From Anaerolineae bacterium (GTDB taxonomy: Bacteria > Chloroflexota > Anaerolineae > Anaerolineales > Anaerolineaceae): a stretch of DNA of 62,423 nt. Location of the stretch: contig JABLWW010000018.1 of assembly GCA_013178295.1 (NCBI GenBank), positions 1 through 62,423 of the forward strand, written 5' to 3'. Position numbers and translations under genes: made by a program. Under the pieces are notes generated by a model. It was not told the DNA's origin and made no database searches. It saw nothing but the letters and a program-made list of their open reading frames with translations. Below, one piece after another: positions 35,397 through 44,782 of the stretch. How positions within the stretch are numbered: the stretch's first letter is position 1; each line of letters begins with the position of its first letter.

Positions 35397-35731
35397 GGCT
35401 GCATCTCCTGCGGCTTGCCCAAACCTACCTGCGTCTGAATCTTCATCCCGGCTTTGACCGGCGTGATGCAGGTACGCACGTTGGGAATGCCGTCCACGAT
35501 CATCATGCAGTCGGTACAGCGCCCGATAGCGCAAAAGACACCCCGCGCTTCGTGCCTTTTAGTGGTGTAGCGAAAAACGCGGATACCTGCCGCCAGCAGT
35601 GCGGCGGCGATTGGCTCGCCCTCAAAGGCAGAAATGGTCTTGCCGTCCACTTCGATTTCGACAGGTTTTCCCTGTTGGATTTCACCCAGAATGGGATGTT
35701 GCAAAATACGGTATGTTTCCACTGGTTTCAC
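35393..35731 (-). CDS. 2Fe-2S-binding subunit
   Basis: A 112-aa protein of the Fer2_4 type: VDGKTISAFEGEPIAAALLAAG followed by GVFCAIGRCTDCMMIVDG and a last Cys in VRTCITPV, giving four cysteines for a [2Fe-2S] centre. It is the first gene of the three-gene electron-transfer unit on the minus strand and is divergent from proS. Confidence 0.9.
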   Translation of the reverse strand: MKPVETYRILQHPILGEIQQGKPVEIEVDGKTISAFEGEPIAAALLAAGIRVFRYTTKRHEARGVFCAIGRCTDCMMIVDGIPNVRTCITPVKAGMKIQTQVGLGKPQEMQP

Positions 35732-35858
35732 CTCGCGCGGCTAATTATACCTGTTTTCTTTCATCTTCTTTTTTCCCTAAATGGTAGGGTTTTGCTGGTA
35801 TGGATTTGCAAAAAAACGGTTAAAATAAGGGCATTATTTTCTTGAGGAGCAATCATTC

Positions 35859-37616
35859 ATGAGACTGAGCCAATATTTTGGAAGTACATTGCGCGAAGCG
35901 CCCTCTGATGCGGAGGTAACCAGCCACAAGCTGCTGCTGCGGGCTGGATATATTTGTCAGCTGGGGGCGGGCATCTTCAGCTATCTGCATTTTGCGCACC
36001 GCTCGCTTACCAAGATCGAAAACATCATGCGCGAGGAAATCAACGCCATTGGCGGGCAGGAAATCACCATGCCGGTCATTCACCCTGCCGATGTTTGGAA
36101 GGAGACCGGGCGCTGGTATCAGATTGGTTCGGAGATGGGGCGTTTTTACGATAAAAATAACCACGATATGGTGCTGGCGATGACGCACGAGGAGGTAGTG
36201 GCGGATATTACCCGCAAGCATGTGCGTTCGTACCGCCAGCTTCCCATGCTGGTCTATCACATCCAAACCAAGTGGCGTGATGACCCCCGCCCGCGGGCTG
36301 GTTTGATCCGCGTGCGCGAATTCACCATGAAGGACAGCTACTCACTCGACCGCGACGAGGAGGGGCTGGATAAACAATACCGCGCCCACTATCAGGCGTA
36401 TTACAACATCTTTCACCGCTGCGGCATCCCGGTGGTTTCGGTCAAATCGGATGTAGGGATGATGGGCGGCAAGATGGCGCACGAGTTTATGTATCTTACC
36501 CCGATTGGCGAGGATACGCTGGTGCTGTGCGATTCGTGCGGGTACACTGCCAACCGTCAGGTGGCGGTTTTCCGCAAACCGGCTGCCGCGCCGGAGCCAC
36601 TGCAGGAGATGCAGCCGGTGGAAACGCCGCACACGTCCACCATCGAAGATTTAGCGAAGTTTCTCAATATTCCCAAAAGCAAAACCGCCAAAGCCGTGTT
36701 TATGGTGGCGACCATCACCGAAGGGCAGGAAGATGTGAGCAAATTCGTCTTTGCGGTGGTGCGCGGCGATATGGAGGTCAACGAGACCAAGCTTGCCAAC
36801 GCGGTCAAAGCCAAGGCGCTGCGTCCGGCGCATGAGGAGGAGATTGTGGAGGTGGGAGCTGTGCCAGGATACGCCTCTCCGGTGGGGTTGAAGGATGTGC
36901 TGGTAGTGGTGGATGAGATGGTTCCCCAATCGCCCAACCTAGTGGCGGGCGCCAACCGCGAGGGCTATCACCTGCGCAATGTCAACTACGGACGCGACTA
37001 CACCGCCAGTATTGTGGCGGATATTGCCCTGGCAGAGGATGGGCATGCCTGCGCCGTTTGTGGTTCTGCGCTGCGCACAGCGCGCGGTGTGGAGGTGGGC
37101 AACATCTTCAAGCTGGGAACGCGCTACAGTGATGCGCTGGGCTGCACCTATCTGGATGAGAACGGCGAAGCCAAGCCGGTGATTATGGGTTCGTATGGCA
37201 TTGGCAGCGGACGGTTGCTTGCCTGTGTGGCGGAGGAGCACAACGACGCGTATGGGCTTAAACTGCCCATTACCGTAGCACCGTATCAGGTGCATTTGAT
37301 CGCGCTCAAGGGCGGTGAAGCGGTTGCCGAACAGCTGTATGCCGACCTGACCAAAGCGGGGATCGAGGTGCTCTTTGACGACCGCGAGGATATGACCGCC
37401 GGGGTGCGCTTTAACGACGCCGACCTGATCGGTTTGCCGCTGCGGGTAACGGTCAGCGAGCGCGGGTTGAAGGAGAATCAGGTTGAAATCAAACGACGCG
37501 CCAGCGGTGAGGTGTTCATGGCGGCGCTCGCGGAAATCGAGGCGCGTCTCAAGGCGGAGATCAAACGGCTGGAAGACGAGATTATGGCGAAGGTGGTGGA
37601 GGTGCCGTACCGCTAG
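35859..37616 (+). CDS. proS: Prolyl-tRNA synthetase, bacterial type with editing domain
   Basis: A 585-aa class II synthetase. Motif 2 TKWRDDPRPRAGLIRVREF, motif 3 near GSYGIGSGRLLACVAEEH, and a central INS editing domain (about 225-385; HTSTIEDLAKFLNIPKSKTAKAVF) show the bacterial form that clears Ala-tRNA(Pro). The C-terminal anticodon-binding domain begins at ITVAPYQVHLIAL. A GAGGAG ribosome-binding site precedes the ATG. The 3' end overlaps the convergent lipoprotein gene by 35 bp. Confidence 0.97.
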   Translation: MRLSQYFGSTLREAPSDAEVTSHKLLLRAGYICQLGAGIFSYLHFAHRSLTKIENIMREEINAIGGQEITMPVIHPADVWKETGRWYQIGSEMGRFYDKNNHDMVLAMTHEEVVADITRKHVRSYRQLPMLVYHIQTKWRDDPRPRAGLIRVREFTMKDSYSLDRDEEGLDKQYRAHYQAYYNIFHRCGIPVVSVKSDVGMMGGKMAHEFMYLTPIGEDTLVLCDSCGYTANRQVAVFRKPAAAPEPLQEMQPVETPHTSTIEDLAKFLNIPKSKTAKAVFMVATITEGQEDVSKFVFAVVRGDMEVNETKLANAVKAKALRPAHEEEIVEVGAVPGYASPVGLKDVLVVVDEMVPQSPNLVAGANREGYHLRNVNYGRDYTASIVADIALAEDGHACAVCGSALRTARGVEVGNIFKLGTRYSDALGCTYLDENGEAKPVIMGSYGIGSGRLLACVAEEHNDAYGLKLPITVAPYQVHLIALKGGEAVAEQLYADLTKAGIEVLFDDREDMTAGVRFNDADLIGLPLRVTVSERGLKENQVEIKRRASGEVFMAALAEIEARLKAEIKRLEDEIMAKVVEVPYR

Positions 37617-38826
37617 GCATGTTTTGCTTCCATGCCATTAGCCAGTTGCCGTCGGGAAGCTGGATGACAGAGGGATCGGCGGCGATGTTGCCAGGCTGCG
37701 CCTTGATGCGCGCGCCTTCTTCCTCTCTCCAGGTGTCGCCGCCGTCAGCGGAGATCAGACTGGCGATGCGACCGCCGGGGGCAGTAACATAGAGACGCAG
37801 CGCGCCACCCGGCAGGACGGTCAATTCGGGCACGCCGCCGCTCTTGACCACTACGCCGTTTTCGGTGAAGCTACCGCCGTCCTCGCTGCGGGCAAGCACG
37901 GTCTCCATGCCGCGTGAAAGTGCCATCAGCCAGCTGCCGTCGGGCAGATAAACCACGCTGGGGTCGGTGATTCCGACCAGAGTGATACGCTCGCCCATGT
38001 CCACGCCAAAATATGTGCCATCCGAGGTGCCCATGGCGCTGTAGATGGAATGTGGATCGTCTAGTTTTATGGGGTGGGTGGCGCCAAAGAAAAACAGGCG
38101 CGTCACTGCGTTAGGGATAACAACAAGGTCGGGATCAACCATTTTTTGTGTGGGGGGATAGTCGAAGTTCAGTTCCACATCTTCCCACGCTTCAGGCTGG
38201 TAATAAGCAGGGGGCAGCCCCTCGCTCTGCGGTGGAATGCTATCCCAGGGGTGAAACGCTTCAGGACGCAGACGGATGGCTCCCAGGTTATCCGCTGCGC
38301 CATCCACAAAGTAGATCATCAGGTCTCCGCTTTCCAGCAGGGCAATTTCGGGCACAGAAGCGTGCTGGCGGATGGGGTTGGGGAATGTCTCCCAGTTCAA
38401 CCCGTCGGCGCTGCGGGCGAGCATGATTTGATGATAATACGGTCCTTGATCGGGCATCGCGCCTTGCGGCGGCTGCTCGTTTGTGCGGGGCTGGCTGGGG
38501 GCGGCGAGACCGCAATCCTGCATGGCTGGTTCTTCCTGCGGAGTGGGAGGGCGTTGAAAACTGGTGATGGCTTGGAAAGCTTCTTCTCCCCAGTTTTTTA
38601 GCAGACAGTCCTTCTGCTCGGCGTTCAGGTTTTCAAAGGGATTGAAAGGCGGTTTTTCGCCGCTCGGTAGCGGCTGTGGGGGTGTTTTGATTGGCGCTGT
38701 CGGGATGACAGGCGAGGGCGGCGCTGTGACTGGCGCAGGAGGGGAATTGGGCGCGGTTTGGGTGCCGCAGGCAAGCACAAGGGCGGCAAGCAGAGAGAGA
38801 AGCGCGACACGAGAGTTTTTTGACAT
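37582..38826 (-). CDS. Sialidase/BNR-fold-like lipoprotein
   Basis: A 414-aa lipoprotein with lipobox LVLAC (Cys near 20), a Pro-rich tether (about 22-60) and an acidic helix that includes the PFNPFENLNAEQKDCLLKNWG segment (about 60-84). The rest has Asp-box-like repeats typical of six-bladed exo-sialidase-like propellers (ARSADGLNWET, ARSEDGGSFTENG, SADGGDTWREE) and DPSVVYLPDGSWLMA / DPSVIQLPDGNWLMA, an internal repeat. Enzyme activity is not demonstrable from sequence. The last 35 bp are antisense to the proS 3' end, giving the C-terminus SGTAPPPPSP. Confidence 0.82.
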   Translation of the reverse strand: MSKNSRVALLSLLAALVLACGTQTAPNSPPAPVTAPPSPVIPTAPIKTPPQPLPSGEKPPFNPFENLNAEQKDCLLKNWGEEAFQAITSFQRPPTPQEEPAMQDCGLAAPSQPRTNEQPPQGAMPDQGPYYHQIMLARSADGLNWETFPNPIRQHASVPEIALLESGDLMIYFVDGAADNLGAIRLRPEAFHPWDSIPPQSEGLPPAYYQPEAWEDVELNFDYPPTQKMVDPDLVVIPNAVTRLFFFGATHPIKLDDPHSIYSAMGTSDGTYFGVDMGERITLVGITDPSVVYLPDGSWLMALSRGMETVLARSEDGGSFTENGVVVKSGGVPELTVLPGGALRLYVTAPGGRIASLISADGGDTWREEEGARIKAQPGNIAADPSVIQLPDGNWLMAWKQNMPSGTAPPPPSP

Positions 38827-38972
38827 TGAAAGCCTTTCTGTTGACCTTTGTTCACATCAGTATAGCTTATTTTGGCGTTTCAATTTGTGATACGATTGAT
38901 GCCTACCCAACCTTTTGCCATCGGCGAGGCTATATACAGTAAGATGTGCGCGCATTGGATCAATCATGGAGG

Positions 38973-39536
38973 ATGATGGACGAACGGACGGCGATTCAGC
39001 GTCTGAAGACGGGTGATATGAACGCATTGGAGTTTGTGGTGCTGCGCTATCAGGTGAAAGCCTTGCGGACTGCCAACTTCATCACCCGTGATCTTAAGCT
39101 GGCAGAAGACGTTGTGCAGGACTGCTTTTTGCGCCTGCCGCGCGCTGTTCGCAGCTTTGATGCTTCCCGTCCGTTTGAGCCCTGGCTGATGCGTGTGGTT
39201 GTCCGTGCCGCGGTGAAAGCCGCCCAAAGCGATGACAGGAATGTGCGCGCTGGCGCTGAAGCGGATGCAACATGGCTGGAGAACCTTTTGGGGGGTGCGC
39301 CGTCTGCCGAGGACGAGGTTGAGGCGCTGGAATTTCAGCGCCGCGTGCTCGAGGCATTACAAAGCCTTTCACCCCGCCAGCGGGCTGTGCTGGTACAGCG
39401 CTATTTTTTGGGCTGGAGCGAAAAGGAAATGTCCGCTGAGCTTGGCGTTGCTGCGGGGACGGTCAAATGGCTGTTGAACCGCGCCCGTTCCCGCATGCAG
39501 GCAGTGTTTCGCAAAGGAGCGCAGGATGAACGCTGA
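38973..39536 (+). CDS. ECF-type RNA polymerase sigma factor
   Basis: About 187 aa. Region 2 is NALEFVVLRYQ...AEDVVQDCFLRL and region 4 LSPRQRAVLVQRYFLGWSEKEMSAELGVAAGTVKWLLNRAR. The exact start is uncertain: ATGs at 38973 and 38976 both follow TGGAGG closely, and a GTG at 38946 is also in frame. Its stop overlaps the next gene by 11 bp, the usual coupling between a sigma factor and its membrane regulator. Confidence 0.92.
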   Translation: MMDERTAIQRLKTGDMNALEFVVLRYQVKALRTANFITRDLKLAEDVVQDCFLRLPRAVRSFDASRPFEPWLMRVVVRAAVKAAQSDDRNVRAGAEADATWLENLLGGAPSAEDEVEALEFQRRVLEALQSLSPRQRAVLVQRYFLGWSEKEMSAELGVAAGTVKWLLNRARSRMQAVFRKGAQDER

Positions 39537-41547
39537 AGAGCGCTTGAAAATGGCTTTGCAATCCATCGCCCGCCGTGAAGTGCCCGATCACACAAACCTC
39601 TGGCCGCAGATTGCGGCGCGCCTTGAACAAAAGGAGATGACGAACATGAGACCTCAATGGAGATTGATCTGGACGATTTTGCTCGTTCTCATCGGGCTGG
39701 CGCTGATCAGCGGTGCAGCGTATGCCTTGTATCACTACTTTAGGGATGATGCAGGGCTGGAGGCGGTCAGTCAGGCGGGGCTGGTGAGCGAGATGAACGT
39801 CACTGCGCCGCCCGCGGCGCTGCCCACTGCAACACCCCTGCTGCCTGCAGTGCCGCTGGGAGAAACGCAAACGCGGCAGGGTGTTGCTATCACCCTGAAC
39901 TGGGTCTATCTGAGTGATATGTGGCAGGCAATTGGTTTCTCTGTAAATGGTTTGCCCAATGACCTGCGGCTTGACATCCCGCAGCTTGATTTTGGCAGGC
40001 TTCAGCCCGAGCAGTACAGCGGCGCAGGGATGACGCTTTCTCAAACCGAAAACGGTCTGGAGGGCAGATACGTTGTGTATCAGATTGTGCGCGATATGGC
40101 AACCTTTGAAGTTGGGGAGACGCTGACGGATGTGTCTGTGGCAATCCCTCTTCTGGATGCGCAGGATCGGGTGGTGGATGTCTTTCGTTTCGCTGCGCCG
40201 CAGGTGCGCGTCAACCTTGCGCCTTACGGTGGAGGGAATGTGTATCTGACGCGCGTCAGCGGTGTGGAAGTGCGCCTGGAATGGGTGATTCTGACGCCGC
40301 ATCAGACGCGCGCAAAGCTCTGCCGTGCAGCCTCTGCCGATCGCCCGAATCTGGAAAAGGCGGTTCTATATCTGTCTAAAGAGATGGATGGCATTTGGGT
40401 AGGGGATGGTGTGCCTGCCCAGCGCGCTGCGGCTGTGGATGAGGGCGACCAGCGCTGCGTTGAGGTGGTGTTCCCGTCCGCTGTGCCGAATGCCAAAGCT
40501 TTGCGGCTGGTGGTGGATGGTGTCGAGGGCGAGTCGGCGGATTCATCGCGGGGATGGCAATTTGTTGTGCTTACCTTGCCCCAGCACGTTGTCATCCCAG
40601 GCATTACCCCGCTGGCATCGCAGACGATTAACGATGTCAAAGTTACCCTGCTGCAGGCGTATGTTGACGCGCTGCGGGCGGCGGTTGCGTTTCGCGTGGA
40701 AAGTGCGGCAGGTGCGCAGCCCCCGGCGGTTGGTGTGGAGCTAATCAACGCGCAGGGAGAGATGGTCAACAGCGGCGGGTTCTCGATGCGCATGGATGAA
40801 AATGATCCGAGCATCTATCTTGTTTCGCTTGGCTTTGAAGAGCCATTGAACGCTGGCACGCACGGCATCGGCAGCTTTCAGGGAAGTCTGCATGTGGTCA
40901 TTGATCCCTGGTCGCCTCAGGGCGGGCAGGTGTTTGCCTTTGATCTTGATTTGCCGCTTTACCCAGCGCTGACGCTGACGCCGCGGCAGTCGCTTGTTTC
41001 GCAGGGGCTGGAAATGCGTCTGGAGAAGCTGGAAATCACGCCGTCCTTTACCCGCGTCTTTCTGTGTTATCAAAAACCCAGCCCGGCGGATTGGGGAATA
41101 TATGACCGCGATGTTACTCTCCAAATTGGGCAGACGCAGACGCAAGTTCAGGACTATGCGCTGATTTCAGATTCGGATTATGGGATGAACGAGCGCCCGC
41201 CGTGGGCAACGTTTTCCGCTGAAGGACGCTGTGTCAGGCTGGGGTTTGCGCTGGGGCATCACCAGCAGCCCGAAATGCTGACGTTGAGCGTGCATGGGCT
41301 ATCACAAAGTATGCCGGAGGTCATTCCGCATGAGGAGCTTGCGGCAGCAAATGAGATATTGCGCCAGCAGGGCATCCAGATTGACTGGGAGACTTTTCAG
41401 GGCAGCGGCGGCGGGGGCGGTGGACCGCGTGTTGTGCAAAAGCCAGACGGAATGCAGGATGATGAAGCCCTTGAAAAATTCTATCAAGCGCTTGGCTACC
41501 GCTTTGAGGCGGAGAACTGGGTCTTTACAGTAGAACTTAATCCTTGA
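39526..41547 (+). CDS. Membrane-anchored putative anti-sigma factor with four beta repeats
   Basis: A 673-aa protein. Residues 1-45 are a short cytoplasmic helix region suited to hold a sigma factor (LWPQIAARLEQKE), 46-68 is one membrane helix, and the rest is outside. The outer part shows four related units at about 120-residue spacing, each with a strand like G-V-x-[IV]-x-L-x-W-V-x-L near 117, 242, 367 and 491 (QGVAITLNWVYLSD, SGVEVRLEWVILTP, NDVKVTLLQAYVDA, QGLEMRLEKLEITP). I infer DUF4179-like sensing domains. There is no zinc HxxxCxxC motif at the N-terminus, so it is not a ZAS-type anti-sigma. It overlaps the sigma gene by 11 bp. Confidence 0.75.
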   Translation: MNAEERLKMALQSIARREVPDHTNLWPQIAARLEQKEMTNMRPQWRLIWTILLVLIGLALISGAAYALYHYFRDDAGLEAVSQAGLVSEMNVTAPPAALPTATPLLPAVPLGETQTRQGVAITLNWVYLSDMWQAIGFSVNGLPNDLRLDIPQLDFGRLQPEQYSGAGMTLSQTENGLEGRYVVYQIVRDMATFEVGETLTDVSVAIPLLDAQDRVVDVFRFAAPQVRVNLAPYGGGNVYLTRVSGVEVRLEWVILTPHQTRAKLCRAASADRPNLEKAVLYLSKEMDGIWVGDGVPAQRAAAVDEGDQRCVEVVFPSAVPNAKALRLVVDGVEGESADSSRGWQFVVLTLPQHVVIPGITPLASQTINDVKVTLLQAYVDALRAAVAFRVESAAGAQPPAVGVELINAQGEMVNSGGFSMRMDENDPSIYLVSLGFEEPLNAGTHGIGSFQGSLHVVIDPWSPQGGQVFAFDLDLPLYPALTLTPRQSLVSQGLEMRLEKLEITPSFTRVFLCYQKPSPADWGIYDRDVTLQIGQTQTQVQDYALISDSDYGMNERPPWATFSAEGRCVRLGFALGHHQQPEMLTLSVHGLSQSMPEVIPHEELAAANEILRQQGIQIDWETFQGSGGGGGGPRVVQKPDGMQDDEALEKFYQALGYRFEAENWVFTVELNP

Positions 41548-41582
41548 CAGATGCGGGTCTTCTGCACTGCCTGGCTTTCTGA

Positions 41583-43142
41583 TCAGCCGCCTGCTTTCCC
41601 CGCCATGCGCCGCAGGGCATGATACAGCGGGCGCAGGCGCGGGTACATTTGCAGATAGACGCTGTGGTACAGGTCGTCGTAGATGCGCTGACGGGCGGGG
41701 TTGGGTTCAAACGTCTCACCCAAACGCGTCATTTCTCTGACGGCTGTTTGAAAATTGGGGTGGATGCCTGCGCCAACGGCGGCATCAATGGCTGCGCCAA
41801 GTCCGGAGGCTTCATATATATGAGGGCGTGAAGCGGGCAGCCCAAAGATATCGGCGGTAAGCTGCATGGCGGCATCGCTCTGGCTGCCGCCGCCTGAAAC
41901 GCGCAGCTCGCGGATGACAACCCCGCTGCGCTGGACTGTGCGCTCTGCCCCTTCACGCAGTGCATAAGCCAGCCCCTCAAGGATGGCGCGGTAGATGTGG
42001 GCGCGGGTATGTGTGTCGTTAAAGCCTACAATGGCGCCGCGCGCCTCGGGTCCCGGATAGCGCAGACCCGGCGACCAGAAAGGCTGCAACACCAGCCCGT
42101 TGCACCCCGGCGGGACGGCTTTGACCAGATCTTCAAACAGCGTCTCGGTTTCCAGCCCGCGCTGCTTTGCCAGGGTTTGCTCGCGCAGCCCAAATTCCTG
42201 TTTGAACCAGCTGACCATCCAATACCCGCGATAGACTTGTACCTCCAGCGTGTAGGCGGAGGGGACGGCGGAGGGGTAGGGCGGGATGAGCGGGATAACC
42301 TCGATATAGCGGCGGTGGGTGGTGTTGATGGTGGCAGTGGTGCCGTAACTGAGACATCCGATGTGCGATTCCAGACAGCCGCAGCCGATGACCTCGCAGG
42401 CTTTGTCGGCGGCGGCGGCGATCAGCGGCAGCCCGGCAGGGATGCCGCTTTCGACGGAGGCTTGGGGGGTGATTTCTCCCAGCGGGCTGGCGGGCGGGAT
42501 CAGATCGGGCAGCATGGCGGCGTCCATCGGCACCGCCTGCCATTTCCAATCCCATTTGTTTGCCCAGCGCTGGGTTTTATAGTCGAAAGGAACATAGCCC
42601 ACCTGACAGCCGATCGAATCGACAAAGCGCCCGGTGAGGCGGTATGTCAGATAGCCGGAGAGGAACAGATATTTATAGGTGGCGTTCCATATTTGCGGCT
42701 GATAGGTGCGCAGCCAGTTGGCTTCAGCTTCTGCCTGAAGATAGGCGGCGGTTTCGCTGGCGCCTGCCAGCGCAAAGGCGATGCCCCACAAACCGCCGAT
42801 GGGGGGCAGCCCCTCAGTACGGCGCTGGTCAAGCCAGACGATTGCCGGACGCAGCGGGTTGCCGTTTTGATCCACGTTGACGATGGTCGAGCGCTGGGTG
42901 GTGAGCGCGACGGCGGCGACGCTTTCGCGCTGCACGCCCGGCTGCTGCCAGACCTGCTGACATGCCTGGCACAGCGCGTCCCAAAAGACCTGCACATCCT
43001 GCTCCGCCAGACCGGGTGCGGTGGAGTAGTAAGGCTCAAAGGGGACACGGGCGCGGGCGATCAGGTTGCCGCGCGGGTCAAAAAGCAGGGCACGCACCGA
43101 TTGGGTGCCGTTATCAATGGCAAGCAGGTTTTCAGGGGACAT
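41583..43142 (-). CDS. FGGY-family carbohydrate (glycerol-like) kinase
   Basis: A 519-aa kinase of the FGGY family: [15 protein letters not shown] (phosphate-1 loop), [18 protein letters not shown], and the C-terminal [22 protein letters not shown] plus [16 protein letters not shown]. Substrate not certain; the presence of GlpD and an AGPS-like enzyme upstream on the same strand suggests glycerol or a related triose/tetrose polyol. Two toxin-antitoxin modules separate it from those genes. Confidence 0.9.
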   Translation of the reverse strand: MSPENLLAIDNGTQSVRALLFDPRGNLIARARVPFEPYYSTAPGLAEQDVQVFWDALCQACQQVWQQPGVQRESVAAVALTTQRSTIVNVDQNGNPLRPAIVWLDQRRTEGLPPIGGLWGIAFALAGASETAAYLQAEAEANWLRTYQPQIWNATYKYLFLSGYLTYRLTGRFVDSIGCQVGYVPFDYKTQRWANKWDWKWQAVPMDAAMLPDLIPPASPLGEITPQASVESGIPAGLPLIAAAADKACEVIGCGCLESHIGCLSYGTTATINTTHRRYIEVIPLIPPYPSAVPSAYTLEVQVYRGYWMVSWFKQEFGLREQTLAKQRGLETETLFEDLVKAVPPGCNGLVLQPFWSPGLRYPGPEARGAIVGFNDTHTRAHIYRAILEGLAYALREGAERTVQRSGVVIRELRVSGGGSQSDAAMQLTADIFGLPASRPHIYEASGLGAAIDAAVGAGIHPNFQTAVREMTRLGETFEPNPARQRIYDDLYHSVYLQMYPRLRPLYHALRRMAGKAGG

Positions 43143-43264
43143 GATCTATAGCGATTCTACATCATTTTATACTGTATGGATGTGGGAGTGTAATCCTGTT
43201 TGTCTATTAGACTATCCTCATGTCCCCACAAAAATTATCCAACATCACGATTGTGGTCAGTGGG

Positions 43265-43660
43265 TCAAGGTGTATTTTGAGCAATGTTAAGATAATTGTA
43301 CGCAGCATTTAAGAAATCTTTTGCCTGATTGATCAATTCCTGCGCTTCGTCGAGGTTAAACTCAATCTGAATGCCATAATCGCCAATGTTACGCCGGTCA
43401 AAAGCGTTCAGCAGCCAGCGGTGGTAGCGCGGGTCGAGGATGTTCGTCTTGGCGAAATGTTCTCCATAGGCTGCCTGTACTTTTCCATGTTTGCTGTAGT
43501 GAATCCCCTTTTCGTTGAGCAGAGCTTCGGCGACATAGAACATCGCATAATAGGCACGTCCAATTGAGAACTGCACAAGACTTTCATCATCCAGCAGTTT
43601 CTCTGCCGCAAGGATCGCTTTCTCAGCCTTATTCAGCAGGTCAAGGGTGCCTGCGTTCAT
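43265..43660 (-). CDS. HEPN-domain toxin of an MNT-HEPN pair
   Basis: A 131-aa all-alpha HEPN protein: AEKLLDDESLVQFSIGRAYYAMFYVAEALL and a C-terminal helix DEAQELINQAKDFLNAAYNYL. It carries the R-x-Y-Y-A-M-F-Y variant typical of MNT-linked HEPN proteins. It overlaps the nucleotidyltransferase gene by ATGA (43657-43660). Members of such pairs act as RNase toxins that the MNT partner silences by adding AMP (established for HepT/MntA). Confidence 0.9.
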   Translation of the reverse strand: MNAGTLDLLNKAEKAILAAEKLLDDESLVQFSIGRAYYAMFYVAEALLNEKGIHYSKHGKVQAAYGEHFAKTNILDPRYHRWLLNAFDRRNIGDYGIQIEFNLDEAQELINQAKDFLNAAYNYLNIAQNTP

Positions 43661-43968
43661 ATTGCAACAGCCTCAGAACGAATGTTGAGAAAAAGCGGCA
43701 ACTGGCTGTGATTCCACTGGTCGAGGTCGCAAAACACGCGGCTGACGGTCAGGTTGTATTTAAGCGAGATGCTGCTGATGAGTTCACCAGTGCGTTCAAT
43801 TTCCTCGCCGTATCGCCTGAGATGTTCAAGAACAATGACCACATCCACATCAGAATCATCGCTTTGCTCGCCGCGCGCATAGGAACCAAACAGATACACT
43901 CCTTTGAGAGTGTCTCCGTAAATAGCGCGAAGACCCTGTTTGAGTTCCTGTGTCAAAAGTTGCAGCAT
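43657..43968 (-). CDS. MNT nucleotidyltransferase-type antitoxin
   Basis: A 103-aa minimal nucleotidyltransferase with the full active site GSYARGEQSDDSDVDVVIV (GSxARG then D-x-D) at about 29-47, so catalysis is likely retained. The ATG is at 43966-43968; a GTG just before it (43969-43971) is also in frame. The promoter's -10 box ends only 8 bp from the start codon, which leaves no room for a leader. Confidence 0.9.
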   Translation of the reverse strand: MLQLLTQELKQGLRAIYGDTLKGVYLFGSYARGEQSDDSDVDVVIVLEHLRRYGEEIERTGELISSISLKYNLTVSRVFCDLDQWNHSQLPLFLNIRSEAVAI

Positions 43969-43976
43969 CACTGGAT

Positions 43977-44005
43977 ATTGTAGAATAATCCTGACGTTAT
44001 GACAA
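43977..44005 (-). promoter_or_regulatory. Promoter of the MNT-HEPN pair, apparently leaderless
   Basis: Read on the minus strand: TTGTCA (44000-44005), 17 nt, TACAAT (43977-43982). Transcription would begin near 43970, at or within 2 nt of the GTG/ATG start codons, so the mRNA should be leaderless. Confidence 0.6.
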
Positions 44006-44076
44006 GCGGTTCCAACCCCAAGCTGCTACTGGGGGGCTTCTCCACGCTGTAGAGTTTTATGGAGAATTCGGGCTCC

Positions 44077-44538
44077 TCATGCTCGAAAGGTGTAAAAATT
44101 ATCCAATACGACAATTGGGATCAACGGATCAAGATGTTCCAGGCGGCGGTCATTGGTGATAAACGCCTCGGCGTGGTGCAATCGGCAGGCGGCTACTTGC
44201 AGCGCATCCGGCGGGCGCAGGGCGAATTTTGCGCGCAATTGGGCGGCATGGCGGGCAATTTCACGGTCAATGGGGACAATGCTCAGGTTGGGAAAGTGGA
44301 AAAGCAGGGTTTCATACTGACGCGCAATGTCCTGTCTGCCAAGCTGCCAGGGTTTTACAGTTAGTTCCATCAAGGTGATCACTGAGGTTACTGCGCGCCA
44401 GCGGTTTTGCTCAATGCTGTTGAGCAGTTCTTCTGTCAGGGGGGCGTAGTTGGGATGTGCTTCCAGATGGTAAATGAGGATCGAAGTATCCAGTCCAACG
44501 CAAGAAAAGGCAGCTATGCGTTCGCTGAGTCTGCCCAT
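44077..44538 (-). CDS. PIN-domain (VapC-like) toxin
   Basis: A 153-aa PIN protein: GLDTSILIYHLEAHP (first Asp), TSVITLMELTVKPW (Glu), RPPDALQVAACRLHHAEAFITNDRRL (Asp and TND motif). All acidic metal ligands appear present. It overlaps its AbrB-type antitoxin gene by 25 bp (44514-44538), so the two are translationally linked. It differs in subfamily from the PIN toxin at 33.4 kb. Confidence 0.9.
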   Translation of the reverse strand: MGRLSERIAAFSCVGLDTSILIYHLEAHPNYAPLTEELLNSIEQNRWRAVTSVITLMELTVKPWQLGRQDIARQYETLLFHFPNLSIVPIDREIARHAAQLRAKFALRPPDALQVAACRLHHAEAFITNDRRLEHLDPLIPIVVLDNFYTFRA

Positions 44539-44771
44539 GCGTTGCGTTCCTTATCCAGATCATATTGGGCGGTGGAGTCTTCCCAGATGCTTTTGTGCAG
44601 TCCTGCCAGGTGGCGGGTGTAGCTGGCGGGCTTGGGGATCAGGATGATCATCCCATCCTGGATATCCACGAGGAGTCTGTCACCGCTCTGGATGTTGAGT
44701 TGCTGGCGGGCGAGTTGGGGTACGGCAATCTGATAGCGTTTGCTGACTTTAACACTTAAATTTTCAGTCAT
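44514..44771 (-). CDS. AbrB-type antitoxin of the second PIN module
   Basis: An 85-aa protein with the swapped-hairpin domain SVKVSKRYQIAVPQLARQQLNIQSGDRLLVDIQDGMIIL (residues about 6-44) and a short C-terminal toxin-binding helix (HKSIWEDSTAQYDLDKERNAW). Its promoter region holds an 8-bp palindrome next to a perfect -10, consistent with autorepression. Confidence 0.9.
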   Translation of the reverse strand: MTENLSVKVSKRYQIAVPQLARQQLNIQSGDRLLVDIQDGMIILIPKPASYTRHLAGLHKSIWEDSTAQYDLDKERNAWADSANA

Positions 44772-44782
44772 GGCATCCTTTC

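Noticed and set aside
41997-43151. 384-codon plus-strand frame over the FGGY kinase
   Set aside because: Shadow frame; the kinase motifs lie on the minus strand.
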